A stretch of 64,000 nucleotides of DNA from RPQJ01 sp963748985 (GTDB lineage: Bacteria; Pseudomonadota; Gammaproteobacteria; Steroidobacterales; Steroidobacteraceae), in assembly GCA_963748985.1 (NCBI GenBank), contig CAVVKQ010000002.1, positions 62,001 through 126,000 on the forward strand, in the 5' to 3' direction. The position numbers were made by a program, and so were the translations under genes. Below the pieces are notes generated by a model, which saw only the letters and a list, made by a program, of their open reading frames with translations, did no database searches and had not been told where the DNA came from. Shown here piece by piece: positions 43,694 to 52,279 of the stretch. Within the stretch, counting starts at the first letter, position 1; every line of letters begins with the position of its first letter.

Positions 43694-44865
43694 TCGCGAC
43701 CTGTCCCGAAGAAGCCAAACCAGCCCTCGTCGCCGAGCTCGAGGCGCTGGGTGTCACGGACCTGGCGCCGACGTTTCGCGCCGTGCTGTTCACTGCGACG
43801 CCACGCCAGTTCTACGAGCTGCACCTGCGCGTGCGCACGGCGAGTCGCATCCTGCGCGTCGTGCGCGAGGTGCCGGCTCACGCGCCGGCCATGCTGCATT
43901 CGCAGGTTCGTCGCCTGCACTGGCCCGAATGGTTCGAAGCCCGCCACGGCTTCATGGTCGAAAGCACGGGTGATGAGGGCGGCGGACTGACGCCGAAACA
44001 GGTCATTACGCAGGTGCGCGAGGGTGTGCGGGAATCCTTCGCACGGCTGGGTGAGCAGGTTCCCCCGGTCGACACGGAAAACCCGAAAGTGGTGATCGTG
44101 GCGCACGTTGCGCGCGGCCGCTGCATGCTCAGCTTCGATACGTCCGGCAAGTCTCTGCACAAGCGGGGTTACCGCGAGCAAGGGCATCCCGCGCCGCTGA
44201 AAGAAACGCTGGCGGCGGCGATCCTGCAGTTTGCGGGTTACGATGGCAGCATCGCATTTCTTGATCCGATGTGCGGCAGCGGCACGTTGGCCATCGAGGC
44301 GGCGATGATCGCCGTGCGCAAGGCGCCGCAGATCCATCGCAAGAAAGGCGAATTTTACTTCGAGTGGCTCGCGGACTTCGATCGGGTGCTCTGGCGCGAA
44401 ACGCAGGACAGCATCCGTGCCGAAAAGCTGGACGCGCCGTCGTGTATCGTCGCGGCCTCCGACATCCGGGCCGAATACGTCGACATGGCACGCAAGAGCG
44501 CGCTCAAGGCGCGGGTCGAGAAGTACATCCAGTTCGCCGTAATGCGTGTGCAGGACGTCATGCCGCCCGCGCCGACTGGCCTGCTGGCGACGAATCTGCC
44601 GTACGGGGATCGCATCGGTGGTGGCGAAGTCGAGGTGCGTCAGTTGTACGAGGAGTTTGGCGACACGCTGAAGCAACGGTTCGCGGGTTGGCGTGCCGCC
44701 GTGCTCGCGGCCAATGCCTCGCCGTACAAGGCGATCGGGCTCAAGCCGTCGCGAACGCTCAACCTGATGAACGGCAGCATTCCGTGCCGGTTGCTGTTGT
44801 TCGATCTCTATGCAGGCAGCCGGCGTGCCGCACTGCAAACGACGGAGTCGGCGCCACGGGAGTGA
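43684..44865 (+). CDS. THUMP-domain class I rRNA methyltransferase (RlmL-like)
   Basis: 393 residues: an N-terminal ferredoxin-like/THUMP region (about 1-155, with FRAVLFTATPRQFYELHLRV and HLR..SRILR signatures), then a methyltransferase with SAM motif FLDPMCGSGTLAIEAAM near residue 195 and catalytic NLPYGDRIGG near 300. The size matches stand-alone RlmL/YpsC-type enzymes that make N2-methylguanosine in 23S rRNA or tRNA; E. coli RlmL carries an extra RlmK domain that is absent here. Cytoplasmic. Confidence 0.88.
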   Translation: MRLIATCPEEAKPALVAELEALGVTDLAPTFRAVLFTATPRQFYELHLRVRTASRILRVVREVPAHAPAMLHSQVRRLHWPEWFEARHGFMVESTGDEGGGLTPKQVITQVREGVRESFARLGEQVPPVDTENPKVVIVAHVARGRCMLSFDTSGKSLHKRGYREQGHPAPLKETLAAAILQFAGYDGSIAFLDPMCGSGTLAIEAAMIAVRKAPQIHRKKGEFYFEWLADFDRVLWRETQDSIRAEKLDAPSCIVAASDIRAEYVDMARKSALKARVEKYIQFAVMRVQDVMPPAPTGLLATNLPYGDRIGGGEVEVRQLYEEFGDTLKQRFAGWRAAVLAANASPYKAIGLKPSRTLNLMNGSIPCRLLLFDLYAGSRRAALQTTESAPRE

Positions 44866-44979
44866 CGTCGAGCCCCGCCAGCCTCGACAGGATCGCTGTC
44901 AGCGCACGCAGTCGGCCGAGCTGAAGCGCGCTGCGGTCGTGCTAGGCTGTGTCTTCCTGCATCTGGGGGGTGACGACGC

Positions 44980-45724
44980 ATGGAAAACACCGCCGCCAGC
45001 GGCGCTCGCTCGCGCTGGGTCGCCGAACGACGTTTCTTCACGGGCATGGCCATCGCAATGCTGCTCGTTGCCTACGTTGGCTTCGCGCGCTCCTTCTTCC
45101 TGCGACCTTTGTTTCCCGAGTGGCCGTCTCCGTCCGAGCCGATCTTCTACGTCCACGGGGCGTTCTTCTCGGCGTGGTGCGTGCTGCTCGTGACCCAGGC
45201 CATGCTGGTCGGAGTCGGCCGCACGGACGTGCATCGCAAGGCCGGCGTCCTTGGCGCGGTCATCGCGCTGGGCATGGTGATCCTCGGGGTCGCCGGTGCG
45301 CTGGTCGCCGCCAACCGGCCGACCGGCTTCAACGGCGTGCCCGTGCCGCCGCTGCAGTTCCTGGTCGTGCCAGCTGTTCGATATCGCGTTCTTCAGCGCT
45401 TTCGTCGGCCTGGGGATCGCCAACCGCACCAATCCGCAGAGTCACAAGCGCTGGATGGTGCTGGCGACGGTCGCCCTGCTCGGCGCTGCGTTCGCACGCT
45501 GGCCGTACGTGTGGCAGCTCGGGAACCCGTTCGCGTACTTCGGGCTCGCGTATCTATTCATTGTCGCGCTCGCGATCTGGGATTTCCGAACGCGCGGCAC
45601 GTTGCACCCGGTGACCCGCTGGGGCGGTCTTGCGCTGATCGTGTCGCTGCCAGCTCGACTCGCGCTATCGGGCACCGCCGCGTGGCTTGCATTCGCCTCC
45701 TGGCTGACGGGACTCGTGCGCTGA
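44980..45724 (+). CDS. Multi-helix membrane protein, apparent +1 frameshift
   Basis: Read from ATG 44980 (GGGGGG eight bases upstream) the protein has four helices (MAIAMLLVAYVGFARSF, HGAFFSAWCVLLVTQAML, GVLGAVIALGMVILGVAGAL) and then loses its pattern after PPLQFLVVP. In the next frame, from about 45373, it resumes as LFDIAFFSAFVGLGIANRT and ends with three more helices at the stop at 45722-45724. Deleting one A at 45372 restores a 247-residue protein with seven helices and conserved HGAFF/HRKAG and HKRWM histidines. Family unknown. The 45725-45917 gap to the convergent HDAC gene shows nothing recognisable. Confidence 0.7.
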
Positions 45725-45917
45725 AACAGCAGGTCGACGACGACAGGTGCAGGGGAGGTCGCCCCGCCGCGCTGGTGGACTGAACCCGCAAGATGTGACT
45801 TGGTGGTAACAGCGCGGCGGAGCTAACGCGCAGAGTGAAACCCACGCGCTCGCGCGCATTCTGCGTGCTGCAGCGTCGCGAGTCCAGTGTTGCGTCAGAT
45901 TTGAATGCGAACGCGCG

Positions 45918-46841
45918 TCAGGCGAACAAGAGTTTTTCGATGTGCGCAGCCGCACTCGCCGCGAGCGAGCGCAGGTCGTAGCCACCTTCGAGTGTCGAGA
46001 CGATGCGACCCTGTGCATGTCGATCGGCGATGCCACAGGCAACTTCCGTGACCCACGCGTAGTCGGCCGTCGTGAACCGAAGGTGCGACATGTCGTCGGC
46101 TCCGTGGGCATCGAAGCCCGCGGAAATCAGCAGCAACTGCGGCGCAAAAGCCTCGAGTGCAGGCAGCCACTGCTGCTGCACGGCTGCGCGGAACGCATCG
46201 CCGCCACTGCCCGGGGGCAATGGACAGTTGACGATGTGTCCGGGCCGCGTTGGTGGATTCATGTCGGGCCAAAGCGGGTACTGGTAAGACGAACAGAGCA
46301 GTACCCGCGTGTCGTCTTTGAAGATGTCCTCTGTGCCGTTGCCCAGGTGGACGTCGAAGTCGAGGATCGCCACGCGCTCGAGGCCGTGGTGGTTGAGGGC
46401 GTGGCGCGCCGCGACCGCGACGTTGTTGAAGAAGCAGAAGCCCATCGCCGTCGCCCGCGCGGCATGGTGACCGGGTGGCCGGACGCTGCAGAAGGCGCGC
46501 GATGCCGCGCCTGTCAGTACCAGGTCCGTAGCCAGCACGTTGGCGCCGGCGGCGCGGAGCGCGGCCTCGAATGTCTCCGGGCACATCCAGGTGTCGGGAT
46601 CGATGTGCGCCAGGCCTTCGGCGGGAGACCGGTTGGAGATGTCTTCCACGTAGGCGAGTGGATGCACGCGGAGCAGTTGCTCGATGCTGGCGCGCGGCGC
46701 CTCGTGATGCAGCAGCACGTCGTACAGGCCGCGCGCGTGGAGTTCATCCTCGATCGCGTTGAGTCGCGCCGGCCGCTCCGGATGGTGGTCACCCATGCGA
46801 TGCAGGCGACAATGGGCATGAGTCACGAAGGCGACTGCCAT
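45918..46841 (-). CDS. Histone-deacetylase-family protein (class II/AcuC-HDAH type)
   Basis: 307 residues beginning MAVAFVTHAHCRLHRMGDHH (GGAG seven bases upstream). Deacetylase motifs: HPERPARL, catalytic His pair in SVRPPGHHAARATAMGFC, zinc ligands Asp and His in ILDFDVHLGNGT, third zinc ligand Asp in SAGFDAH, and the transition-state Tyr in EGGYD. The residue after the zinc His is Leu where HDACs usually have a second His. The enzyme class removes acyl groups from lysines or from acyl-amines. It is divergent, with about 94 bases between, from a PatZ-type protein acetyltransferase. Confidence 0.9.
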   Translation of the reverse strand: MAVAFVTHAHCRLHRMGDHHPERPARLNAIEDELHARGLYDVLLHHEAPRASIEQLLRVHPLAYVEDISNRSPAEGLAHIDPDTWMCPETFEAALRAAGANVLATDLVLTGAASRAFCSVRPPGHHAARATAMGFCFFNNVAVAARHALNHHGLERVAILDFDVHLGNGTEDIFKDDTRVLLCSSYQYPLWPDMNPPTRPGHIVNCPLPPGSGGDAFRAAVQQQWLPALEAFAPQLLLISAGFDAHGADDMSHLRFTTADYAWVTEVACGIADRHAQGRIVSTLEGGYDLRSLAASAAAHIEKLLFA

Positions 46842-46935
46842 GGGCGGCTCCAGTTGCGGTGACCCGCAATGATCCTGCAAACGTTGGAGGCTAGCATTTA
46901 CGAGTTCTGCTTACCTCCGAGAGTACACTTGAGCC

Positions 46936-49617
46936 ATGACCGCGAAACGCATCGAGGCAGTGCTGCGCCCCGCGTCCATCGCCGTGGTCGGCGCGAGCGA
47001 TACGCCCGGTTCGATCGGTGAAGTCCTGTGCCGGAACCTGCGCGAAGGCGGTTTTCGCGGCCCCGTTTTTTACGTCAATCCGCGGCACGCGACCATCAAC
47101 GACGAGCCATCCTATCCTGACGTGCGCTCGCTGCCGCAGACGGTGGACGTCGCGATCATCGCGACCCCTCCGCAAACGCTGCCCACCGTGCTCGAGCACT
47201 GCGGCGAGCGCGGGGTGCGCGGGGCCATCATCGTTTCAGCAGGCTTTCGCGAGGGCGGCGAGGAAGGCGCGGTTTGGGAAAGGTCGATGCTGCAGGTCGC
47301 GAGCCGGTACGGGCTGCGCTTGCTCGGGCCGAACAGCTTCGGCGTGATCCGCACCGAAAACGGGCTCAATGCCTCCTGTGGCGCGGCGCTCCCCCAGCCG
47401 GGCCGACTCGCGCTCGTGTCGCAGTCGAGCGCGCTGTGCGCGGCAACGCTCGACTGGGCTCGCTCCCGGCACGTCGGATTCTCGACGGTGATCTCCACCG
47501 GTGTCAGCGATGACATCGGCTTTGGCGACGTGCTCGATTTCCTCGCGCGCGATGCGGCGACCGACGGAATCATGCTTTATCTCGAGGGCGTCGGCGACGC
47601 GCGCCGCTTCATGAGTGCGCTGCGGGCTGCCGCGCGCGTGAAGCCCGTCGTCGTCATGAAAGCGGGGCGTTCGCTCGAAGGGCGTGGCAGCCTCGCCTTC
47701 CACACGGGCTCGCTGGTGGGTGGTGACGATGTCTTCGACGCGGCGATGCGTCGCGCCGGCGTGCTGCGCATCCGCGATTTCAGCCAGCTGTTCAGTGCCG
47801 CAAGTACGCTCGGTGCAGGCGTGCGGATGCGCGGGCGCAGGCTGGGCATCGTGACAAATGCGGGCGGGCCCGGGCAGCTGGCGGCTGACCGCGCCGTTGA
47901 TCGGGGGCTGCCCGTGGCGGAGCTGAACGACGCGACGCTCGCGCGGCTGCATGCGCTGCTTCCGCCCAGTGCCGCAGATGGCAATCCCGTCTACGTTCGC
48001 GGCGACGCGTCCGCACAGGTCTACGCACAGGCGGCGCAAACGTGCCTGCAGGACGGCGATGTCGATGCGTTGCTCGCAATCCTGACGCCATTCGCGCTCA
48101 CCAATGCGGACCAGTTTGCAACCGAACTGATCGCGGTGGCCACGGCCCAGCGCAAGCCCGTCTTCACCTGCTGGATGGGGGGGGAGGCGGTGACGGCGGC
48201 ACGCCAGCGGTTCGCTGAGAATCGGGTGCCGGCCTTCCAGACCCCCGAAGCTGCGGTCGACGCCATTGCCGCGCTCGCACTGTTCACTGCCAACCAGGAA
48301 CAGTTGCTGCAGGTCCCCGCGCCGCTCGGGCCGACCTCGACACCCGACCGCGCCACGGCGCAACGCTTGCTCGACGCGGCGCACGCGGCGGGTAACGAGT
48401 GGCTCAACCCGGCCGATTCCAAAGAACTGCTGGCAGCGTTCGGCATCCCGATCGTCCGCAGTCGCCCCGCGTACTCGGCGGCCGAGGCCGTGCAGGTGGC
48501 GGAGGCGATCGGCTTCCCGGTGGCGATGAAGATTCTGTCGCCCGACATCGCGCACAAGACCGACGTCGGTGGTGTGCGGCTCGGCCGCACCGACGCGCGC
48601 AGCGTGCGCGACGGTTACGAGAACATGCTGCGCGACGTCGCCATCGCCCGACCGGACGCGAGGCTCGAAGGTGTGCTGATCGAGCCGATGTACGTCGAGC
48701 GGCACGGGCGCGAGCTGATGATCGGCGTAGTGCGCGATCCGGTGTTTGGCCCGGCGATCAGTTTCGGGCTCGGTGGCACGATGGTCGAGGTGATCCGCGA
48801 TCGCGCGGTGGCGCTGCCGCCGCTCAATCCGTATCTGGCACGGGACCTGATCCGTCGCACCCGTGCGAGCATGGCCCTGCAGCCTCTGCGCGGAGCGCCG
48901 GCCGCCGCGCAGGAAGCCATCGAGGAGATACTGCTGCGCGTGTCCGAGATCGTTTGTGAACTGCCGGACGTCGGTGCGATCGATATCAACCCGGTGATCG
49001 TGACTGCCAGGGGTGCCGTTGCCGTAGATGCGCGCATCGGCGTGATGCCCGCGCCCCAACCACAGCGGCTCTATCGCCACATGGCAATCCACCCGTATCC
49101 GAGCGCGCTGGAGTTTCCGCTCGACACGCCGGACGGAAAACAGGCGACGATCCGCGCGATCCGACCGGAGGACGCTGAACTCGAGCGGGACTTCGTCCAT
49201 CGGCTGTCAGAACAATCACGGTTCCTGCGTTTCATGTTCGGCCTGCAGGACCTTTCGCCGGCAATGCTGTCCAGATTCACGCAGATTGATTACGACCGCG
49301 AGTTGGCCCTGATCGTGGTCCTGCGCCTGCCGGATGGCGCGGAACAGCAGATCGGCGTGGCCCGGTACATCACGCTCCCGGACGAGGAGTCGTGCGAGTT
49401 CGCGATCGTCGTGAGTGACGAGTGGCAAGGCAAGGGCGTGGCCCGGAGCCTGTTCCAGCGCTTGATCGACATTGCCCGCGACCGGCGCATCAAGGTGATG
49501 ACCGGGATCACGCTACGGGAGAACACCCGCATGATCGACCTTTCGCGGTCGCTCGGCTTCGCGACGCGCTCCGACACCGACGAGCCCGAACTCGTGCGGA
49601 TGACACTTACCCTCTAG
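46936..49617 (+). CDS. ADP-forming acyl-CoA synthetase/GNAT fusion, PatZ-type protein acetyltransferase
   Basis: 893 residues, close to E. coli PatZ (886). Domains in order: CoA-binding (AVVGASDTPGSIGEVL near the N-terminus), succinyl-CoA-ligase-like flavodoxin domain (LALVSQSSALCAATLDW; LGIVTNAGGPGQLAADRAVD), ATP-grasp (PVAMKILSPDIAHKTDVGGV; YVERHGRELMIGVVRDPVFG), and a C-terminal GNAT domain (ARSLFQRLIDIARDRRIKVM). PatZ proteins acetylate and inactivate acetyl-CoA synthetase using acetyl-CoA. Pairing with an HDAC-type deacetylase upstream, in divergent orientation, supports a reversible acylation switch. The first inverted-repeat element begins 33 bases after the stop. Confidence 0.9.
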   Translation: MTAKRIEAVLRPASIAVVGASDTPGSIGEVLCRNLREGGFRGPVFYVNPRHATINDEPSYPDVRSLPQTVDVAIIATPPQTLPTVLEHCGERGVRGAIIVSAGFREGGEEGAVWERSMLQVASRYGLRLLGPNSFGVIRTENGLNASCGAALPQPGRLALVSQSSALCAATLDWARSRHVGFSTVISTGVSDDIGFGDVLDFLARDAATDGIMLYLEGVGDARRFMSALRAAARVKPVVVMKAGRSLEGRGSLAFHTGSLVGGDDVFDAAMRRAGVLRIRDFSQLFSAASTLGAGVRMRGRRLGIVTNAGGPGQLAADRAVDRGLPVAELNDATLARLHALLPPSAADGNPVYVRGDASAQVYAQAAQTCLQDGDVDALLAILTPFALTNADQFATELIAVATAQRKPVFTCWMGGEAVTAARQRFAENRVPAFQTPEAAVDAIAALALFTANQEQLLQVPAPLGPTSTPDRATAQRLLDAAHAAGNEWLNPADSKELLAAFGIPIVRSRPAYSAAEAVQVAEAIGFPVAMKILSPDIAHKTDVGGVRLGRTDARSVRDGYENMLRDVAIARPDARLEGVLIEPMYVERHGRELMIGVVRDPVFGPAISFGLGGTMVEVIRDRAVALPPLNPYLARDLIRRTRASMALQPLRGAPAAAQEAIEEILLRVSEIVCELPDVGAIDINPVIVTARGAVAVDARIGVMPAPQPQRLYRHMAIHPYPSALEFPLDTPDGKQATIRAIRPEDAELERDFVHRLSEQSRFLRFMFGLQDLSPAMLSRFTQIDYDRELALIVVLRLPDGAEQQIGVARYITLPDEESCEFAIVVSDEWQGKGVARSLFQRLIDIARDRRIKVMTGITLRENTRMIDLSRSLGFATRSDTDEPELVRMTLTL

Positions 49618-49650
49618 GAAGTCCCTGGCATCGCTGCTGCGGAAATTGCC

Positions 49651-49730
49651 AGGGCAGCGGCTGCGCGGTCCTTTCCCGAGCTTGGAAAGGCAGACACGCG
49701 CTCGGGAAAGGACCCCGCAGCCGCTGCCCT
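49651..49730. repeat. Stem-loop element A: 31-bp stem, 18-nt conserved loop
   Basis: Bases 49651-49681 pair with 49700-49730 along 31 positions with one mismatch (C:C at 49666/49715). The loop, 49682-49699, reads TTGGAAAGGCAGACACGC. The innermost stem bases are CGAGC/GCTCG. A second element at 49865-49944 has the same loop, inverted, on a stem of different sequence. It lies 33 bases after the PatZ-type gene, where it could also act as a transcription terminator. No T-run is present. Confidence 0.8.
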
Positions 49731-49864
49731 CTCACCTGCGTCCGTAGCCGGGCAGCTCGCCCGAGACGCGCAACTCACCTTTGTCAGCCAATGATGGCTG
49801 CATTCGGTCTCCGGGTCGGCAGCACTGAGTCAGTGCGTACGTCAGTGTGTGAGGCGGTGCCCGC

Positions 49865-49944
49865 GGCGGGTGCCTGGGCGGGCCCTTCTCCGAGCGCGTG
49901 TCTGCCTTTCCAAGCTCGGCGAAGGGCCCGCCCAGGCACCCGCC
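49865..49944. repeat. Stem-loop element B: same loop as element A, inverted, on a different stem
   Basis: Bases 49865-49895 pair with 49914-49944 over 31 positions with one mismatch (T:C at 49889/49920). The loop 49896-49913 is the exact reverse complement of the element A loop. Most outer stem positions differ from element A, yet pairing is kept on both sides. It ends 15 bases past the stop of the leftward LysR gene. The 134 bases between the two elements hold small palindromes (GCACTGA-G-TCAGTGC at 49822-49836) and no gene. Confidence 0.8.
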
Positions 49945-49959
49945 TGTGCGTTTGAGCTG

Positions 49960-50880
49960 TCAGCGACGACTGCGCAGTGCCGTCCGGACCTGGTCGCGCA
50001 GCCAGCGGTTGGCCGCATCCCGTTCCGCGTTCGCCGGCCAGTACATGTAAGTTTCGAGGGTGATGCCATCGAGCGGCAGTGCCACGACCTGGTTCGCGTC
50101 GCGTTCGAGGACGTGACGCGCATACGTCTCCGGCAACGTCACGACCAGGTCGGTGCCGGCGGTGGCACGGCAAGCGGCCGCGTGACTCTGGCAGCGCAAC
50201 CGGATGCGCCGCGTCCTGCCGAGCGACTGCAATGCGACGTCTTCCAGCGAGTGACCGCGGCGGCGCGAAGATACCTGCACGTGCTCGAGTTCAAGGTAGG
50301 CGTCCAGGCTCCAGCCGCCGCGCTTCATGCGTCGCAGCCGTGGATGGTCCTTGCGCGCGATCACGACCAGTCGATCGGTGAGCACGCGTTCGTGCGGCAC
50401 GCGATCCGCCACCGGCAGCAGCACGTCGAGTGCGACGTCGAACTCACCGGCGGCCAGGTCCATTTCGAGGCGAGGCCGGTCGTGGCGCGCGGATGCGAGG
50501 CTGAGACGCTGGCCTGCCGCGCAGACGGCCTGGCTCAATTCGGGCAGCACGCTCGGTTCCAGCGCCTCGCGCAAGCCGATGCGGAAGTGCCGCTCGGCCG
50601 TGGTCGGATCGAACCTCGCAGCCTGGCCGAACGTGCGTTCCATCGCTCCGAGTGCTTCCCGGACCGGTCCCGCAATCGAGCGAGCGAACGGGGTCGGCAC
50701 GATCCCGCGTCCCTGGCGCTCGAACAGCGGCTCGCCGAACACGTCGCGCAAGCGCGCGAGGGCGTGACTCACGGCCGGCTGCGACAGGTTCAGCTTGCGG
50801 CTCGCGGCCGTGATGCTGCCCGCCGCGAAGACGGTGTCGAAAACCACGAGCAGGTTCAGGTCGATCCGCGATAGATGCAT
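49960..50880 (-). CDS. LysR-family transcriptional regulator, divergent from acyl-CoA dehydrogenase
   Basis: 306 residues starting MHLSRIDLNLLVVFDTVFAA, the N-terminus typical of the NodD/PcpR-like subgroup. The HTH is SITAASRKLNLSQPAVSHALARLRD, followed by the effector-binding domain (FRIGLREALEPSVLPEL). About 90 bases separate its start from the acyl-CoA dehydrogenase start; this gap contains the AT-rich ATGATTATTCATTAAAACAT, suitable for a shared promoter/operator. The effector is probably an acyl-CoA or related metabolite (inference). Confidence 0.9.
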   Translation of the reverse strand: MHLSRIDLNLLVVFDTVFAAGSITAASRKLNLSQPAVSHALARLRDVFGEPLFERQGRGIVPTPFARSIAGPVREALGAMERTFGQAARFDPTTAERHFRIGLREALEPSVLPELSQAVCAAGQRLSLASARHDRPRLEMDLAAGEFDVALDVLLPVADRVPHERVLTDRLVVIARKDHPRLRRMKRGGWSLDAYLELEHVQVSSRRRGHSLEDVALQSLGRTRRIRLRCQSHAAACRATAGTDLVVTLPETYARHVLERDANQVVALPLDGITLETYMYWPANAERDAANRWLRDQVRTALRSRR

Positions 50881-50970
50881 GGTGTGAATGATTATTCATT
50901 AAAACATTGCACTAGGGAAATGCCAGTGCGGGCCTACACTGGCCGCCAGACCTACCCCGGAGCGCCCGTC

Positions 50971-52200
50971 ATGGATTTCGAATACAGCCCCAGCACGCGC
51001 GAGCTGATGCGTCGTGTCGACGACTTCATGCAGGCGCACGTCTTCCCGGTCGAGGCGGAATACGAGGAATTCGTGCAGGATCCGGCCAGGCGCTGGGTGG
51101 TCCCGCCCATGATCGAGGGGCTCAAGGCCAGGGCGCGCGACGCCGGGCTCTGGAACCTGTTCCTGCCCCACGAGTACCAGCCCTGGAGCCCGGGCCTGAC
51201 CAATCTCGAGTACGCACCACTCGCGGAGCTCATGGGGCGCGTCGACTGGGCCTCGACGGTCTTCAACTGCAATGCCCCGGACACCGGCAACATGGAGGTG
51301 CTGGCGCGTTACGGCAACGCCCAGCAGCAGGCGCAGTGGCTGACGCCGTTGCTCGAAGGTCGCATGCGCTCGGCGTTCCTGATGACGGAGCCGGCGGTGG
51401 CGTCGTCCGACGCGACCAACATCGAATGCTCGATCGTCCGCGACGGCGACGACTACGTCGTGACCGGCCGCAAATGGTGGTCGAGCAACATCTATCATCC
51501 CGACTGCGAAATCATGATCGTGATGGGCAAGACCCGCTTCGATGGTCCGAAGCACTCGCAGCAATCCATGATTCTCGTGCCTCGCAGTGCGCCGGGCGTG
51601 CGGCTCGTCCGTCCGCTCAAGGTCTTCGGGGAAGTGCACTCACCGAGTGGTCACGGCGAAGTCGCGCTCGAAGGCGTGCGCGTGCCGGCGTCGAACCTGC
51701 TGCTCGGCGAAGGTCGCGGCTTCGAGATCGCGCAGGGCCGGCTCGGCCCCGGTCGCATTCACCATTGCATGCGTCTCATCGGTGCGGCGCAGCGGGCGCT
51801 CGAACTGATGTGCCGGCGAGTGGACTCGCGCGTGGCGTTCGGCCGCAAGCTGAGCGAGCAGGGCAGTCTGCGTGAAGCGATCGCGCGTTCACGCTGCGAG
51901 ATCGAGCAGGCGCGCCTGCTGACGCTCGCTGCAGCGGACAAGATGGATCGCGAGGGTAACCGCGGCGCGGCGGACCTCATCTCGATGATCAAGATCGTCG
52001 CACCACGCATGTGCCAGGACGTCTGCGATCGAGCCATGCAGGCGCATGGCGGAATGGGGTTGTGCCAGGACACGCCGATACCGACGGCCTTCGGCTATGG
52101 GCGCTTCGTGCGCCTGGCCGACGGCCCTGACGAGGTGCACATGGCCCAGCTTGCCAAGTGGACGATCGCCAAGGCGCTGCAGGGCGGCAACTCCGGCTGA
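50971..52200 (+). CDS. Acyl-CoA dehydrogenase (FadE-like, long variant)
   Basis: 409 residues with the three-domain acyl-CoA dehydrogenase fold: the N-terminal helical domain to about 125, the beta domain with AFLMTEPAVASSDATNIECS (FAD/substrate contact), and the C-terminal domain with RVAFGRKLSEQGSLREAIA and MCQDVCDRAMQAHGGMGLCQD. The usual catalytic Glu of short/medium-chain enzymes is not obvious in the C-terminal helix; the family with this sequence (DACAD/ACAD10-11-like) places it differently. Catalyses alpha,beta-oxidation of acyl-CoA. GGAG lies eight bases before the ATG. Under likely control of the divergent LysR. Confidence 0.88.
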   Translation: MDFEYSPSTRELMRRVDDFMQAHVFPVEAEYEEFVQDPARRWVVPPMIEGLKARARDAGLWNLFLPHEYQPWSPGLTNLEYAPLAELMGRVDWASTVFNCNAPDTGNMEVLARYGNAQQQAQWLTPLLEGRMRSAFLMTEPAVASSDATNIECSIVRDGDDYVVTGRKWWSSNIYHPDCEIMIVMGKTRFDGPKHSQQSMILVPRSAPGVRLVRPLKVFGEVHSPSGHGEVALEGVRVPASNLLLGEGRGFEIAQGRLGPGRIHHCMRLIGAAQRALELMCRRVDSRVAFGRKLSEQGSLREAIARSRCEIEQARLLTLAAADKMDREGNRGAADLISMIKIVAPRMCQDVCDRAMQAHGGMGLCQDTPIPTAFGYGRFVRLADGPDEVHMAQLAKWTIAKALQGGNSG

Positions 52201-52279
52201 GGTTGCCCGGCGGAAAGACGGCATAATGCGGCGCTTCGCAGCGCCGCCGTGGGCGGCGCGCGACCGCACGGGTTCCAGC

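Noticed and set aside
47236..49200. Open frame of about 654 codons antisense to the PatZ-type gene
   Set aside because: Shadow of a high-GC gene; no start signal or recognisable motif.
49651..49944. Integron attC sites or classical REPIN for the two hairpins
   Set aside because: There are no attC core sites or integrase, and in REPINs the stem sequence is conserved while the loop varies, the opposite of what is seen here.
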